Part shown: positions 53,053-61,802 of the stretch, piece after piece
How the letters are laid out: the number at the start of each line of letters is the position of its first letter
Numbering within the stretch: position 1 is the first letter of the stretch
The notes under the pieces: generated by a model
The model's input: the letters and a program-made list of their open reading frames with translations, nothing else
Database searches by the model: none
Told to the model about the DNA's origin: nothing
Source of the DNA: JALORV01 sp963702595
GTDB lineage: Bacteria > Pseudomonadota > Gammaproteobacteria > Burkholderiales > Burkholderiaceae_F
DNA length: 64,000 bases
Reading direction: 5' to 3'
Assembly: GCA_963702595.1 (NCBI GenBank)
Contig: CAVPDC010000014.1
Coordinates: 109,213-173,212 of the forward strand
Translations under genes and position numbers: made by a program

Positions 53053-54000
53053 CTACCACGTTTCGACCGGTGCCTCCGCAAGCTTGGTCACGCTGTGCAG
53101 CGGGCACTTCAGGACCGCCTGGCGCAAAGCCTCGATCGCTGGCGTGCGCGTGAAGGACTTGCGCCAGGCCAGCACCACGCGCCGGTCTGGCGCCGGCGAC
53201 TTGAACGGAATGTATTCGAGCAGGGAATCGCGCCCCGGCTTCTCCGGGACCGACGTGCTCGGCAGCACCGTCACGCCCAGGCCCGAGCCGACCATGTGGC
53301 GGATTGTTTCGAGCGACGAGCCTTCGAAGGTCTTCTGGATGCCCTCTGCCGAAGAGGAAAAGCGCGACAGCTCGGGACACACCTCGAGCACATGGTCGCG
53401 GAAACAGTGCCCGGTACCGAGCAGCAGCATGGTTTCCTTCTTCAAGTCCTCGCTCGGAATGCTCTTGCGCTTGGCCCATGCGTGGTGGCGCGGCGTCGCC
53501 ACGACAAACGGCTCGTCGTACACCGGCTGCATCAGCAATCCGGTCTGCGGCAGTGGCAGGGCCATGATCGCGACATCGATCTCCCCGTTCTTCAGCAGTT
53601 CCATCAGCTTGACCGTGAAGTTCTCGGTCAAGAGCAGCGGCATCTCGGGCGCGTCCTTCAACAGTTGTCGCACCAGGCCCGGCAGCAGGTACGGGCCGAT
53701 GGTGTAGATGACGCCGAGCCGCAGCGGCCCCACGAGCGGGTCCTTTCCCTGGCGCGCGATCTCCTTGATGCGCCCCGCCTCGTCCAGCACCTTCTGCGCC
53801 TGGCCGACGATGCGCTCGCCCGCCGGCGTGGTCGTGACCTCGTTGGTGCGGCGTTCGAAGATCTGCGTGCCCAGCTCTTCCTCGAGCTTCTTGATCGCGA
53901 CGGACAGCGTCGGCTGGCTGACGAAGCAGGCCTCGGCTGCACGACCGAAGTGGCGTTCGCGCGCCACGGCCACGATGTACTTGAGCTCAGTGAGGGTCAT
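53053..54000 (-). CDS. oxyR: Hydrogen peroxide-sensing LysR regulator OxyR
   Basis: OxyR senses H2O2 by forming a disulfide and activates peroxide defence genes. The LysR helix-turn-helix (FGRAAEACFVSQPTLSVAIKKLE) is at residues 18-40. The redox Cys residues are C199 (GTGHCFRDH) and C208 (LEVCPEL), the E. coli positions. The ATG at 54000 gives the expected start MTLTELKYIV and 315 aa. The gene starts 11 bases beyond the recG stop, in the common recG-oxyR order, with dps downstream as a probable target. Confidence 0.96.
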   Translation of the reverse strand: MTLTELKYIVAVARERHFGRAAEACFVSQPTLSVAIKKLEEELGTQIFERRTNEVTTTPAGERIVGQAQKVLDEAGRIKEIARQGKDPLVGPLRLGVIYTIGPYLLPGLVRQLLKDAPEMPLLLTENFTVKLMELLKNGEIDVAIMALPLPQTGLLMQPVYDEPFVVATPRHHAWAKRKSIPSEDLKKETMLLLGTGHCFRDHVLEVCPELSRFSSSAEGIQKTFEGSSLETIRHMVGSGLGVTVLPSTSVPEKPGRDSLLEYIPFKSPAPDRRVVLAWRKSFTRTPAIEALRQAVLKCPLHSVTKLAEAPVETW

Positions 54001-54011
54001 GCATTCAAGCG

Positions 54012-56066
54012 TCATGCCGCAAGAAAGTCGTACCGTCCTTCGTACCAGCGCCGCACGTGTTCGCGCGCAGCCTCCTCATCCTGCACGAGCAGCGCTTCGG
54101 CCGTCTCACGCGCCTGCTCGACTAGCCCTGCGTCGCGCTCCAGTTCGGCAAAGCGCAACAGCGGCACGCCGGACTGGCGCGCGCCGAGGACCTCGCCGGG
54201 TCCGCGCATCATAAGGTCGCGGCGCGCCACCTCGAAACCATCGCTGGTCTCGTGTATGACCTTCAGCCGCTCGCGCGCGCCCTCGGACAGTGGCTCCTCG
54301 AACAGCAGGATGCAGTAGCTCTGCTCGGCGCCGCGGCCGATGCGGCCCCGCAACTGATGGAGCTGGGCGAGGCCGAAGCGCTCGGCGTGCTCGATGACCA
54401 TCAGGGTCGCGTTGGGAACGTCGACCCCGACCTCGATCACCGTCGTGGCCACCAGCACGTCGATCTCCCCGGCGCCGAAGCGCTGCATGACGCCGGACTT
54501 CTCCGCCGCCCCGAGCTGCCCGTGCAGCAGCCCGATGCGCAACTCGGGCAGCAGTTCGACGATGCGGGCGTGCGTCTCGGTCGCCGCGGCGGCCTCGACC
54601 ACGTCACTCGCCTCGATCAGCGGGCACACCCAGTAGGCCTGGCGCCCGGCCGCGACATCCGCACGTATGCGGTCGATGACTTCGTCGCGCCGCCGCGTGG
54701 ACACCAGCTTCGTGATCACCGGCCGCCGGCCAGGCGGCAGCTCGTCGATGACGGAGACATCGAGATCGGCGAGGTAGCTCATGGCCAAGGTGCGCGGTAT
54801 CGGCGTGGCCGACAGCATCAGCATGTGCGGCGCCAGTACCTCTCCGGCATTGCGCAGCGCGAGCCGCTGAGCGACGCCGAAGCGGTGCTGCTCGTCGACG
54901 ATGGCCAGCCCCAGCTTCTCGAAGCTGACCGCCTCCTGGATCAGGGCGTGGGTTCCGATCACGAGTTGCGCCGTGCCAGCGGCAACCTGCTGCTGCGCCT
55001 CGCGCTTGGCCGCGCTCGCCAGGCGCCCGACCAGCCAGGCCGAGCGGACGCCGAGCGGCTCCAGCCATTCGGCGATCCGCCCGAAGTGCTGTTCGGCCAG
55101 CAGTTCCGTCGGCGCCATCAGCGCCGCTTGCCAGCCCGACTCGATCGCGCGCGCCGCGGCCAGCGCCGCGACCACCGTCTTGCCACTTCCGACGTCACCC
55201 TGCACCAGCCGCTGCATCGGTTGCTCGCGCGCGAGATCGAGCGCGATCTCGTGCCACACACGCTGTTGCGCGGCCGTCAGTGTGAAAGGCAACAACGCGA
55301 CCAAGCGTGCGGTCAGGCCGTCCGCGGCGAGCCTTGGAGCGCGCTGTATGCAGCGGCTGGCACGCGCGAATCGCAAGGCAATCTGCTGCGCCACCAGTTC
55401 ATCGAACTTAAGGCGCTGCCAGGCCGGGTCAGTTCGTTCTGCCAACGCCCGTGCGTCGGCGTCGGGCGGCGGATGATGCAGACGTTCCACGGCCGGCCGC
55501 AGCGACGGCAGCCGCAGCCTCCTCAATCGCTCGTCTGAGAGGAGATCGCGCAGCTCGACCGACCTCAGTGCCCGCGCGATGCGCTGGCGGAGCCACGACT
55601 GCGACACGCCGGCGTTGGTTGGGTAGATCGGCGTCAGCGTCGTCGGCAACGCCTCGCCGGCCTGCACCAAGCGCACGCGCGGATGGACCATCTCGACCCC
55701 GGCGAGACCGCCACGTACCGGACCGAAGGCGCGGATGCGGCGCCCCACCGCCATCTGCTTCAGCTGTGACGGATAGAAATGCAGAAAGCGCAGCACCAGC
55801 GTCCCGCTGGCGTCCTGCACGGTCACGCGCAACTGGCGCCGGCCACGGAACACCACTTCGGCCGCCGTCACGGTGGCCTCGATCTGGGCCTCCGCGCCGT
55901 CGCGCAGGTCGTCGATGGCGACAACCGCGGTCTCGTCCTCGTAGCGCAGCGGCAGGTGGAAGACAAAGTCCCAGTCGTGCGCGAGCCCGATGGCCGCCAG
56001 GCGCGCCGTGATCCCGCCGGGTTCGGACCGAACGGCCGGCGGGCGGCCTGGGGTGCTGCGCGCCAA
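54012..56066 (-). CDS. recG: ATP-dependent DNA helicase RecG
   Basis: RecG remodels stalled forks and Holliday junctions. The N-terminal wedge domain (about 20-180, with VTVQDASGTLVLRFLHF) precedes the helicase core: Walker A GDVGSGKT, the DEQH box (IVDEQHRFGV), LSATPIPRTLA, ATTVIEVGVDVPNA and QLRGRIGRG. At 684 aa it is normal length. The start at 56066 is TTG; no better in-frame start was seen. It is followed by oxyR. Confidence 0.94.
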   Translation of the reverse strand: MARSTPGRPPAVRSEPGGITARLAAIGLAHDWDFVFHLPLRYEDETAVVAIDDLRDGAEAQIEATVTAAEVVFRGRRQLRVTVQDASGTLVLRFLHFYPSQLKQMAVGRRIRAFGPVRGGLAGVEMVHPRVRLVQAGEALPTTLTPIYPTNAGVSQSWLRQRIARALRSVELRDLLSDERLRRLRLPSLRPAVERLHHPPPDADARALAERTDPAWQRLKFDELVAQQIALRFARASRCIQRAPRLAADGLTARLVALLPFTLTAAQQRVWHEIALDLAREQPMQRLVQGDVGSGKTVVAALAAARAIESGWQAALMAPTELLAEQHFGRIAEWLEPLGVRSAWLVGRLASAAKREAQQQVAAGTAQLVIGTHALIQEAVSFEKLGLAIVDEQHRFGVAQRLALRNAGEVLAPHMLMLSATPIPRTLAMSYLADLDVSVIDELPPGRRPVITKLVSTRRRDEVIDRIRADVAAGRQAYWVCPLIEASDVVEAAAATETHARIVELLPELRIGLLHGQLGAAEKSGVMQRFGAGEIDVLVATTVIEVGVDVPNATLMVIEHAERFGLAQLHQLRGRIGRGAEQSYCILLFEEPLSEGARERLKVIHETSDGFEVARRDLMMRGPGEVLGARQSGVPLLRFAELERDAGLVEQARETAEALLVQDEEAAREHVRRWYEGRYDFLAA

Positions 56067-56080
56067 GGAAGTCGCCCGCC

Positions 56081-56461
56081 TCAGAGGACGAGCACGGCCT
56101 CGACTTCGAACAGCGCTCCCTTCGGCAGGCTCGCAACACCAACCGTCGAGCGCGCCGGGTAGGGCTTCGGCACGACTTCACCCATGATCTGGTTGACCGT
56201 CGCGAACTTGGAGAGATCCGTCAGGAACAGCGTGAACTTGACGGCATGGCCGAGCGTGCCGCCGGCTGCGCGGACCACCGCGTCAAGGTTGGCGAAGGCC
56301 TGGCGTACCTGTGGCTCGAAATCGGGGCCGACGAGCTCACCGGTCCTGGGATCGAGGCCGATCTGCCCCGATGTGAAGACCACGAGTCCGGTCTTGACGG
56401 CCTGCGAATATGGCCCGATCGCCGCCGGCGCGGCCGGCGTCGAGATGATTTCCTTGTTCAT
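56081..56461 (-). CDS. ridA: RidA family enamine/imine deaminase
   Basis: RidA hydrolyses reactive enamines formed by PLP enzymes. This 126-aa protein has the YSQAVKTGLVVFTSGQIGLDP segment and the catalytic Arg and Glu in YPARSTVGVASLPKGALFEVEAV. It starts 14 bases upstream of recG on the same strand, so it may share its transcript. Confidence 0.95.
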   Translation of the reverse strand: MNKEIISTPAAPAAIGPYSQAVKTGLVVFTSGQIGLDPRTGELVGPDFEPQVRQAFANLDAVVRAAGGTLGHAVKFTLFLTDLSKFATVNQIMGEVVPKPYPARSTVGVASLPKGALFEVEAVLVL

Positions 56462-56547
56462 GGAGTTTCCTTCGGCGCATGTCGACGAAGGAAGGAGTCT
56501 AGCGGCGCGTCACCGCTCCCATGCAGGCAGCGCCGGGTGGCCGCCGG

Positions 56548-58382
56548 CTAGCCGCGCTGGCGCACGAACTGTTCGAACGGCAGCAGCGGCAAGGCCTTGC
56601 TCAGGTGGAAGCCCTGCGCTTCATGGCAGCCGCAGTGCTTGACGAAGTCGAGCTGCTCGGCCGTTTCCACGCCTTCGGCCACGACATGCAGGCCCAGCCC
56701 GTCGGCCAGCCCTGCCAGCGCCGTGACGATGCGCGCGTCGGCCGGGTCGTCCGGTGCAGCGCGCACGAAGCGGCCGTCGATCTTCAGGACGCTGACCGGA
56801 AAGCGGCGCAGGTTCGAGAGGCTCGAGTAACCGGTGCCGAAATTGTCGAGCGCGATGCGCACACCCATGGTCTGCAGGCCCACGAGCACCTGCTCGGCCT
56901 TGTCCAGGTCGCGCATCAGGCTCGCTTCCGTGATTTCGACTTCAAGTCGCTCCGCATCCAGTCCGCTGTCGACCAGTGCCTGGCTCACCAACGGCAGCAG
57001 CGACCGGCCACGAAACTCGCGCGGTGAAAGGTTCACGCTGACAAAGAGTTCGCCCAGACCGGCGGCGGTCCAGGCGCGCGCCGCATGACAGGCCGCGCGC
57101 AGCACGATCTCGCCGATCGGCTGTATCAAGCCGCTGTCCTCGGCCACCGCGATGAAGGCGGAAGGTTCGAGCAGCCCCTGCTCGGGATGGCGCCAACGCA
57201 GCAGTGCTTCGGCCCCGATCACGCGGCCGTTGGAAAGGCTGATGCGGGGCTGGAAGTGCACCTCGAACTCGTTGCGGTCGATGGCACGCCGCAGCGCCGC
57301 CTCGAGCTGAAGGCGCCTCACCAGCTCGGCATTCATGCGCGGTTCGAACAGCTGCACATGCGCACGGCCACGCGACTTGGAGTAGGACAACGCCGCATCG
57401 GCATTGCGCAACAACATCTCGGGGCCGGCACCGTCGTTGGGGTAGCAGGCCACTCCGATGCTCACCGTCGCGGTGACCTGTTCGGCATCGACCTCGTAGG
57501 GATCGGCCAGCAGCTCGCCAAGCTTGGTGGCGACGCGTTCGGCGTCGTCGGTATGGCGCAACCGGCCCAGCACGACGGCAAATTCGTCCGATCCCACGCG
57601 CGCCACGAGATCCGAGGTGCGCACCGTCTCGATCAGCCGCCCGGCGACCTGCTGCAGCAGCGCGTCACCAACCCGGTGCCCGAGGGCATCGTTCAGCTTC
57701 GTGAACTCGTCGATGTCGATGACCAGCACGGCCATCATGTCGCCGGACAACTGGTGATTGCGTACGGCTTCGTCGAGCCGCGACTCCAGCAGCCGACGGT
57801 TCGGCAGCGCCGTGATGTCGTCGTACAGCGCCATGCGCCGTGCGCGCTCCTCGACTTCGCTGCGTTCGTACATTTCGGCGACGAGCCGCTCGTTCGACCA
57901 GGCGAGTTCGTCATGAGCGGCGCGCACGCGCTGCTCGAGTTCTTCACGGACCCGCGACAGCGCCACCTCGGTCGCCTTGCGCGCCGTGATGTCCTCGACC
58001 ATCCAGATCGTTTCGCCGCCCGGCCCGCCCGGCGTGATGCTCTTGACAAGAATCGCGCCCAGAAAGTCGATCCGTCGCTGCGCCGCGTGCGCCATTCCAT
58101 CGACGGCGATCCGCCCGCGTTCAACGCGTCGCCGATGCGGTTGGCGAATCCCTGGAACTCCTCCTCGGACGAGAAGAACACGGCCGCCGACTGGCCGAGC
58201 AGCCGCTCCGGTTCCCAGCCGAACAGCCGCGCGGCACTGGAGTTACATTGCATGACTTCGCCGTCGCACACGGCCAGGATGCCTACCGTATCGTTGGCAA
58301 GCAACGCGCGATACTCCTGCAGACGACGCTGGACGTCGCGCGTGTTCAGTGCGGTGACGAGATCCTCGGCGGTCTGGCTCAT
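56548..58382 (-). pseudogene. PAS-GGDEF-EAL protein with a frame break in the PAS domain
   Basis: From ATG 58382 a PAS domain is readable (ALLANDTVGILAVCDGEVMQ, LFGWEPERLLGQ), then a missing base near 58050 shifts frame; restoring it links WARFL to VKSITPGGPGGETIW. A coiled coil and the GGDEF and EAL domains follow. The GGDEF motif is GSDEF, suggesting a degenerate cyclase. The EAL signature EALLRWRHP is kept but the DDFGTGYS motif reads DNFGTGYS. The stand-alone C-terminal frame is 515 aa. Function as a c-di-GMP enzyme is doubtful. Confidence 0.82.
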
Positions 58383-58709
58383 GCAATCCCCACGGGTCGA
58401 AGCCACGCTCAGGTCGTTCGGCGACCCAGTGACGCGCGGCGGCAGCTTCAGTGTCGACGCCGGGAGGTCTGAACGATGGATGGATTACGGGCGCCCGAAC
58501 CCCGCTATTCGCGCCGCAGCACCTCGTACTTCAACCGTTCGGGCGAGGCAAGGTCCGGCGCTGCGCCGGGACGCCCGCACGGATGCCTCTCGCCCGCGTG
58601 GATGCCTTTGTCGCCCGCCTCGGCTTGCGTACTCGGCGGCTGCCGTTCAAGATGCCGCGGTGCAAGGACGATCGTGCACCGCACCCAGCCCGCCGAACGG
58701 ATCGCCGCA
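58383..58709. other. Intergenic region between the GGDEF-EAL gene and the XRE gene
   Basis: This 327-base stretch lies between two divergently read genes and should hold both promoters. Readable frames cross it but show no ribosome-binding site or protein-like composition. No repeat, tRNA or clear -35/-10 pair was seen. Confidence 0.6.
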
Positions 58710-59354
58710 ATGACAGTCAGCCCCCGCAAGCCACGCGCACCTCGCAAGCCTCGGAAGACCGCCTCGCCACGACGCAAGCGCACCCAGTCCTCGGCGCCAA
58801 GTCAGCCTGTCATGGCGCTCGCGCGGCAAGTGAAGTCATGGGCCGGAACGGCATGGGGCCTGGCCGGCAGTGCCGCCGACATGTCGCTGGCGCTCGCGAA
58901 GTCCTCCGTCGGACCGAACCGGCGCGCAACAATCGAGCGCGCGGGTGCGATGTTAAAGAGCATGCGCGAAACGGCCGGGCTGACGGCCCAGGAACTGGGC
59001 CGCGCAATCAACCTGGGCGATCCCAGCCTGCTCGAGCAGGCGGAAAGCGGAAAGATCGCCCTGCCATTCGAGATCATCCTGCGCCTGGCTGCGGTGCTGG
59101 GACGGCGCGACCCCGTCGCCTTCGTGATGAAACTCACGCGTTCGTACAGCCCGGAAACCTGGAAAGCGCTCGAGGATCTCGGCGTCGGTCGCCTGGTGGC
59201 GCATGCCGGCCGCGAGCGCGAGTTCGTGAACATCTACCGTGCGCGCGACGAGGCACGGCAGCTGACCGACGCGCAGTTCGCGCGCGTGCTGGCGTTCGTC
59301 TCCGCGGCCTTCGAACTGGCGCTGACACTGGTGCGTCAGGAACGCAGGAAATAG
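58710..59354 (+). CDS. XRE-family helix-turn-helix regulator next to phasin
   Basis: This 214-aa protein has a very basic N-terminus (KPRAPRKPRKTASPRRKR). An XRE helix-turn-helix starts near residue 75 (MLKSMRETAGLTAQELGRAI, then DPSLLEQAESGKIALPFEII). A C-terminal alpha-helical region contains QLTDAQFARVLAFVSAAFE. The start at ATG 58710 removes a low-complexity upstream extension. It sits directly before a phasin gene and could regulate PHA-granule genes. Confidence 0.85.
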   Translation: MTVSPRKPRAPRKPRKTASPRRKRTQSSAPSQPVMALARQVKSWAGTAWGLAGSAADMSLALAKSSVGPNRRATIERAGAMLKSMRETAGLTAQELGRAINLGDPSLLEQAESGKIALPFEIILRLAAVLGRRDPVAFVMKLTRSYSPETWKALEDLGVGRLVAHAGREREFVNIYRARDEARQLTDAQFARVLAFVSAAFELALTLVRQERRK

Positions 59355-59411
59355 TCGCCGCGCGCCGACGCGCGCTGCTATCGTTCGACGTTCACGAGGA
59401 GGAAGGCGATC

Positions 59412-59933
59412 ATGGCAACCAGAAAGACCCGCAAGGCCGCAGTCAAGACCCGCGCTGCCAAGAAGACCACGAAGCGCGCGACCCGCACGCAAGCTGAGCC
59501 CGCAAGCGCCGCTGCCGCGAAGATGTTCGACATGTCGATGGGCGGCCTCGGCCAGACGCTCGAGCGGCTCAATCTGTCCGGGGTTGCAGGCACCATCGCC
59601 GAGGGCCGTCGCAAGGACCTCGCTGCGCTGGTCGCCGCCAACAAGAAATCCTACGAAGGCCTGCAGGCTGTCGTGGCGCGGCAAACCGCGATGTTGAAAA
59701 ATGCGGTCACCGAATGGCAGGCGATCGCGCAGGGGATGTCGCAAGGTGGCGCGCGCCAGGGTTTGGGCCAGATGGACGAGGTCGCCAAGAACGCGTTCAC
59801 GATGGCGCTCGAGAACATCCGTGAACTCGGCGAACTCGCCGCACGCTCGCAGGCCGAGGCTTTCGAGATCGTGCGTCGCCGCATCATGGAGAACGTCAAC
59901 GAGGTCAGCTCGCTGATGCAACGCGGCCGCTGA
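59412..59933 (+). CDS. Phasin family protein with histone H1-like N-terminus
   Basis: This 173-aa protein begins with a Lys/Arg/Ala-rich stretch (MATRKTRKAAVKTRAAKKTT) like the histone H1-like part of PhaF, which in that protein attaches granules to DNA. The rest is an amphipathic helical phasin domain (ALVAANKKSYEGLQAVVARQ, NAFTMALENIRELGELAARSQ). In PhaF the basic part is C-terminal; here it is N-terminal. Phasins coat polyhydroxyalkanoate granules. An inverted repeat after the stop ends the transcript. Confidence 0.9.
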   Translation: MATRKTRKAAVKTRAAKKTTKRATRTQAEPASAAAAKMFDMSMGGLGQTLERLNLSGVAGTIAEGRRKDLAALVAANKKSYEGLQAVVARQTAMLKNAVTEWQAIAQGMSQGGARQGLGQMDEVAKNAFTMALENIRELGELAARSQAEAFEIVRRRIMENVNEVSSLMQRGR

Positions 59934-59947
59934 ACCGCCGCGCAGAG

Positions 59948-59985
59948 AAAAACAGCGGGCGTTCCGGCGTGGGACTCCCGCTGTT
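59948..59985 (-). terminator. Intrinsic terminator for the cytochrome c/dehydrogenase operon
   Basis: A 9-bp stem AACAGCGGG/CCCGCTGTT has, read on the minus strand, a T run (positions 59948-59952) after it. It lies just past the cytochrome c gene and could work on both strands for the phasin gene too. Confidence 0.7.
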
Positions 59986-60012
59986 GGCGGCTTGATCCCT
60001 TCGAAGGCCGCA

Positions 60013-60362
60013 TCACGGCGGAACGGCCTTCACTTCGATCTGGATCGCCGAGTAGTACGCGGCGAGGTCGCGTATCTCCTGCTCGGACAGCGCCTTGGCG
60101 GCTACCGACATCACCTCGTTTCTCCTCGCCCCCGACCGGTACGCATTCAACTCGCGCGCGAATAGGCGGCGGGCTGTCCTGCGAGGTGGGGAGCGTCGGG
60201 CAGCTTCGCGATGCCGTCGAGTCCGTGGCAGGCCTGGCACGCGGCGGCCTTGCGGCGACCCGCGGCCACGTCCTGAGCCGCGGCCCCGCTACAGACGACG
60301 GCGAGTCCCGAGAAGACCGCCGCCGCAGTGCCTGCGGCGGCGGCGATGGAGCGGATACGCAT
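60013..60362 (-). pseudogene. Class I cytochrome c with a single-base frame break
   Basis: From ATG 60362 a signal peptide (MRIRSIAAAAGTAAAVFSG) and the haem site ACQACHGLDG are read, then LAGQPAAY. One base is missing near 60161 (TATTC where TATTTC is expected) and the frame goes off. In the shifted frame the rest follows as ARELNAYRSGARRNEVMSV...LAAYYSAI, with the Met ligand in MSV. The combined protein is a normal small cytochrome c553-like protein. It starts four bases after the dehydrogenase stop, so both formed one operon. A sequencing error is possible. Confidence 0.8.
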
Positions 60363-60366
60363 CCGC

Positions 60367-61647
60367 TTATGGCTGGTACGAGATCCGGTAGATCGCGCCG
60401 GCAAAGTCGTCGGACACCAGCAGCGAACCGTCCTTCATGACCGCCACGTCGACCGGGCGGCCGCGATACGTGCCGGTGTTGCTGTCGAGCCAGCCTTCCG
60501 CGAAGACTTCGGACTTGTCGGCCGTTCCGTCCGCCTTCAGCGACACGAAGTTGATCAAGGCGCCGGTCGGCGTCGTGCGGTTCCACGAGCCATGCGCGGC
60601 CACGAAGATGCCGCCCTGGTACTTCGCCGGGAACATCTTGCCGTTGTAGAACGTCATGCCGAGCTGGGCCTGGTGCGCCGGGAACTCGATCTGTGGCGGC
60701 GTCCAGTTGGCCGGCCCCTTCATGTCCTTCAGATCGGGCGCAGCGGCCGTGCCAGCAATCTTGACGTTCTTGCCGTGGATGAACGGATACCCGAAGTGTT
60801 CGCCGGCTTTGGTAATGCGATTCAGTTCGCCCGGCGGCGTGTCGTCGCCCATGCCATCGGTCTGGTTGTCCGTGAACCAAACCGTCTTGTCCTTCGGGTT
60901 GATGTCCATGCCGACCGAGTTGCGGACGCCGACCGCGTAGACCTCGCGCTTGCTACCGTCGAAGGCATTCATCCGCACCATGCCGCCGATGCCGAGTTTC
61001 TCGAACAGCGCCACTTTGCCGGCGGGCTGCACGTTGTAGGGCTGGCCAAGCGTGATGTAAAGCATGCCGTCCGGCCCGACGCGGCAGGTGCGCGCTCCGT
61101 GGTTGAACGACTCCTCCTCGACCGGGACCAAACCGCCTTGCGGCACGACCTCAATGACCGCTACGTCCGGTCCTTCGTAGAAGAACTCGGCCGCCGGGAA
61201 GTTGAGCACGCGGTTGTGCTCGGCCACGATCAGGAAGCCGTCCTTGGTCCAGCAGACACCATTGGGGACTTGGAACTTGAGCGATGGCGCGAACGGCTTC
61301 ACTTCATCCGCGACGTAGTCGCTGTTTCGATCGGTCACTGCCCACACCGTCGTCTTGCGCGTGCCGACGAACAGCATGTTGGTGCTGGGAGCAACCGCCA
61401 TGTGGCGCGCATCCGGCACGATCGCGAAGAGTTCGATCTTGAAGCCGGGCGGCAGCTTGACCTGCTTGAGGTTCTCGCGGATCGCGTCAGCATTCTTTCC
61501 GGTCTGCGGCACAGGGGGAATGTTCAGGTCCGTGCCGGAGACTTTCATCTGCTTGAGCTTTTCAATGTTCTGCTGGGCGTGCACAGGCGCAACGCTGCCA
61601 ACTGCCAGCGCGACCGCCAGTGCAACTCCGTTCCAAGTCTTCGTCAT
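60367..61647 (-). CDS. PQQ-type sugar (sorbosone-like) dehydrogenase, exported
   Basis: This beta-propeller protein (426 aa) resembles sorbosone/glucose dehydrogenases with PQQ. A signal peptide ends near VHAQ (about residue 24). It shows LPPGFKIELFAIVPDARHMAVA, NHGARTCRVGPDGMLYITLG and VYAVGVRNSVGMDINP, the motif around the PQQ and Ca sites in the GDH-B family. A cytochrome c gene follows as the likely electron acceptor. ATG at 61647 has AGGAG. The substrate is unknown. Confidence 0.9.
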   Translation of the reverse strand: MTKTWNGVALAVALAVGSVAPVHAQQNIEKLKQMKVSGTDLNIPPVPQTGKNADAIRENLKQVKLPPGFKIELFAIVPDARHMAVAPSTNMLFVGTRKTTVWAVTDRNSDYVADEVKPFAPSLKFQVPNGVCWTKDGFLIVAEHNRVLNFPAAEFFYEGPDVAVIEVVPQGGLVPVEEESFNHGARTCRVGPDGMLYITLGQPYNVQPAGKVALFEKLGIGGMVRMNAFDGSKREVYAVGVRNSVGMDINPKDKTVWFTDNQTDGMGDDTPPGELNRITKAGEHFGYPFIHGKNVKIAGTAAAPDLKDMKGPANWTPPQIEFPAHQAQLGMTFYNGKMFPAKYQGGIFVAAHGSWNRTTPTGALINFVSLKADGTADKSEVFAEGWLDSNTGTYRGRPVDVAVMKDGSLLVSDDFAGAIYRISYQP

Positions 61648-61802
61648 GCTTGTCTCCTGTCCGATGCGTGCTTGTTGTTCGCTTCGCACTGCTGCGTGCG
61701 AACGGCGAGTCTAGGCAGCAGGCCTGCGGGCAGCAACGGGACAACCCCTACGCGTCCGCGGATCCCGCGAAGGCGCGAGCTAGGCGCCTTGAATGCGAAG
61801 CG

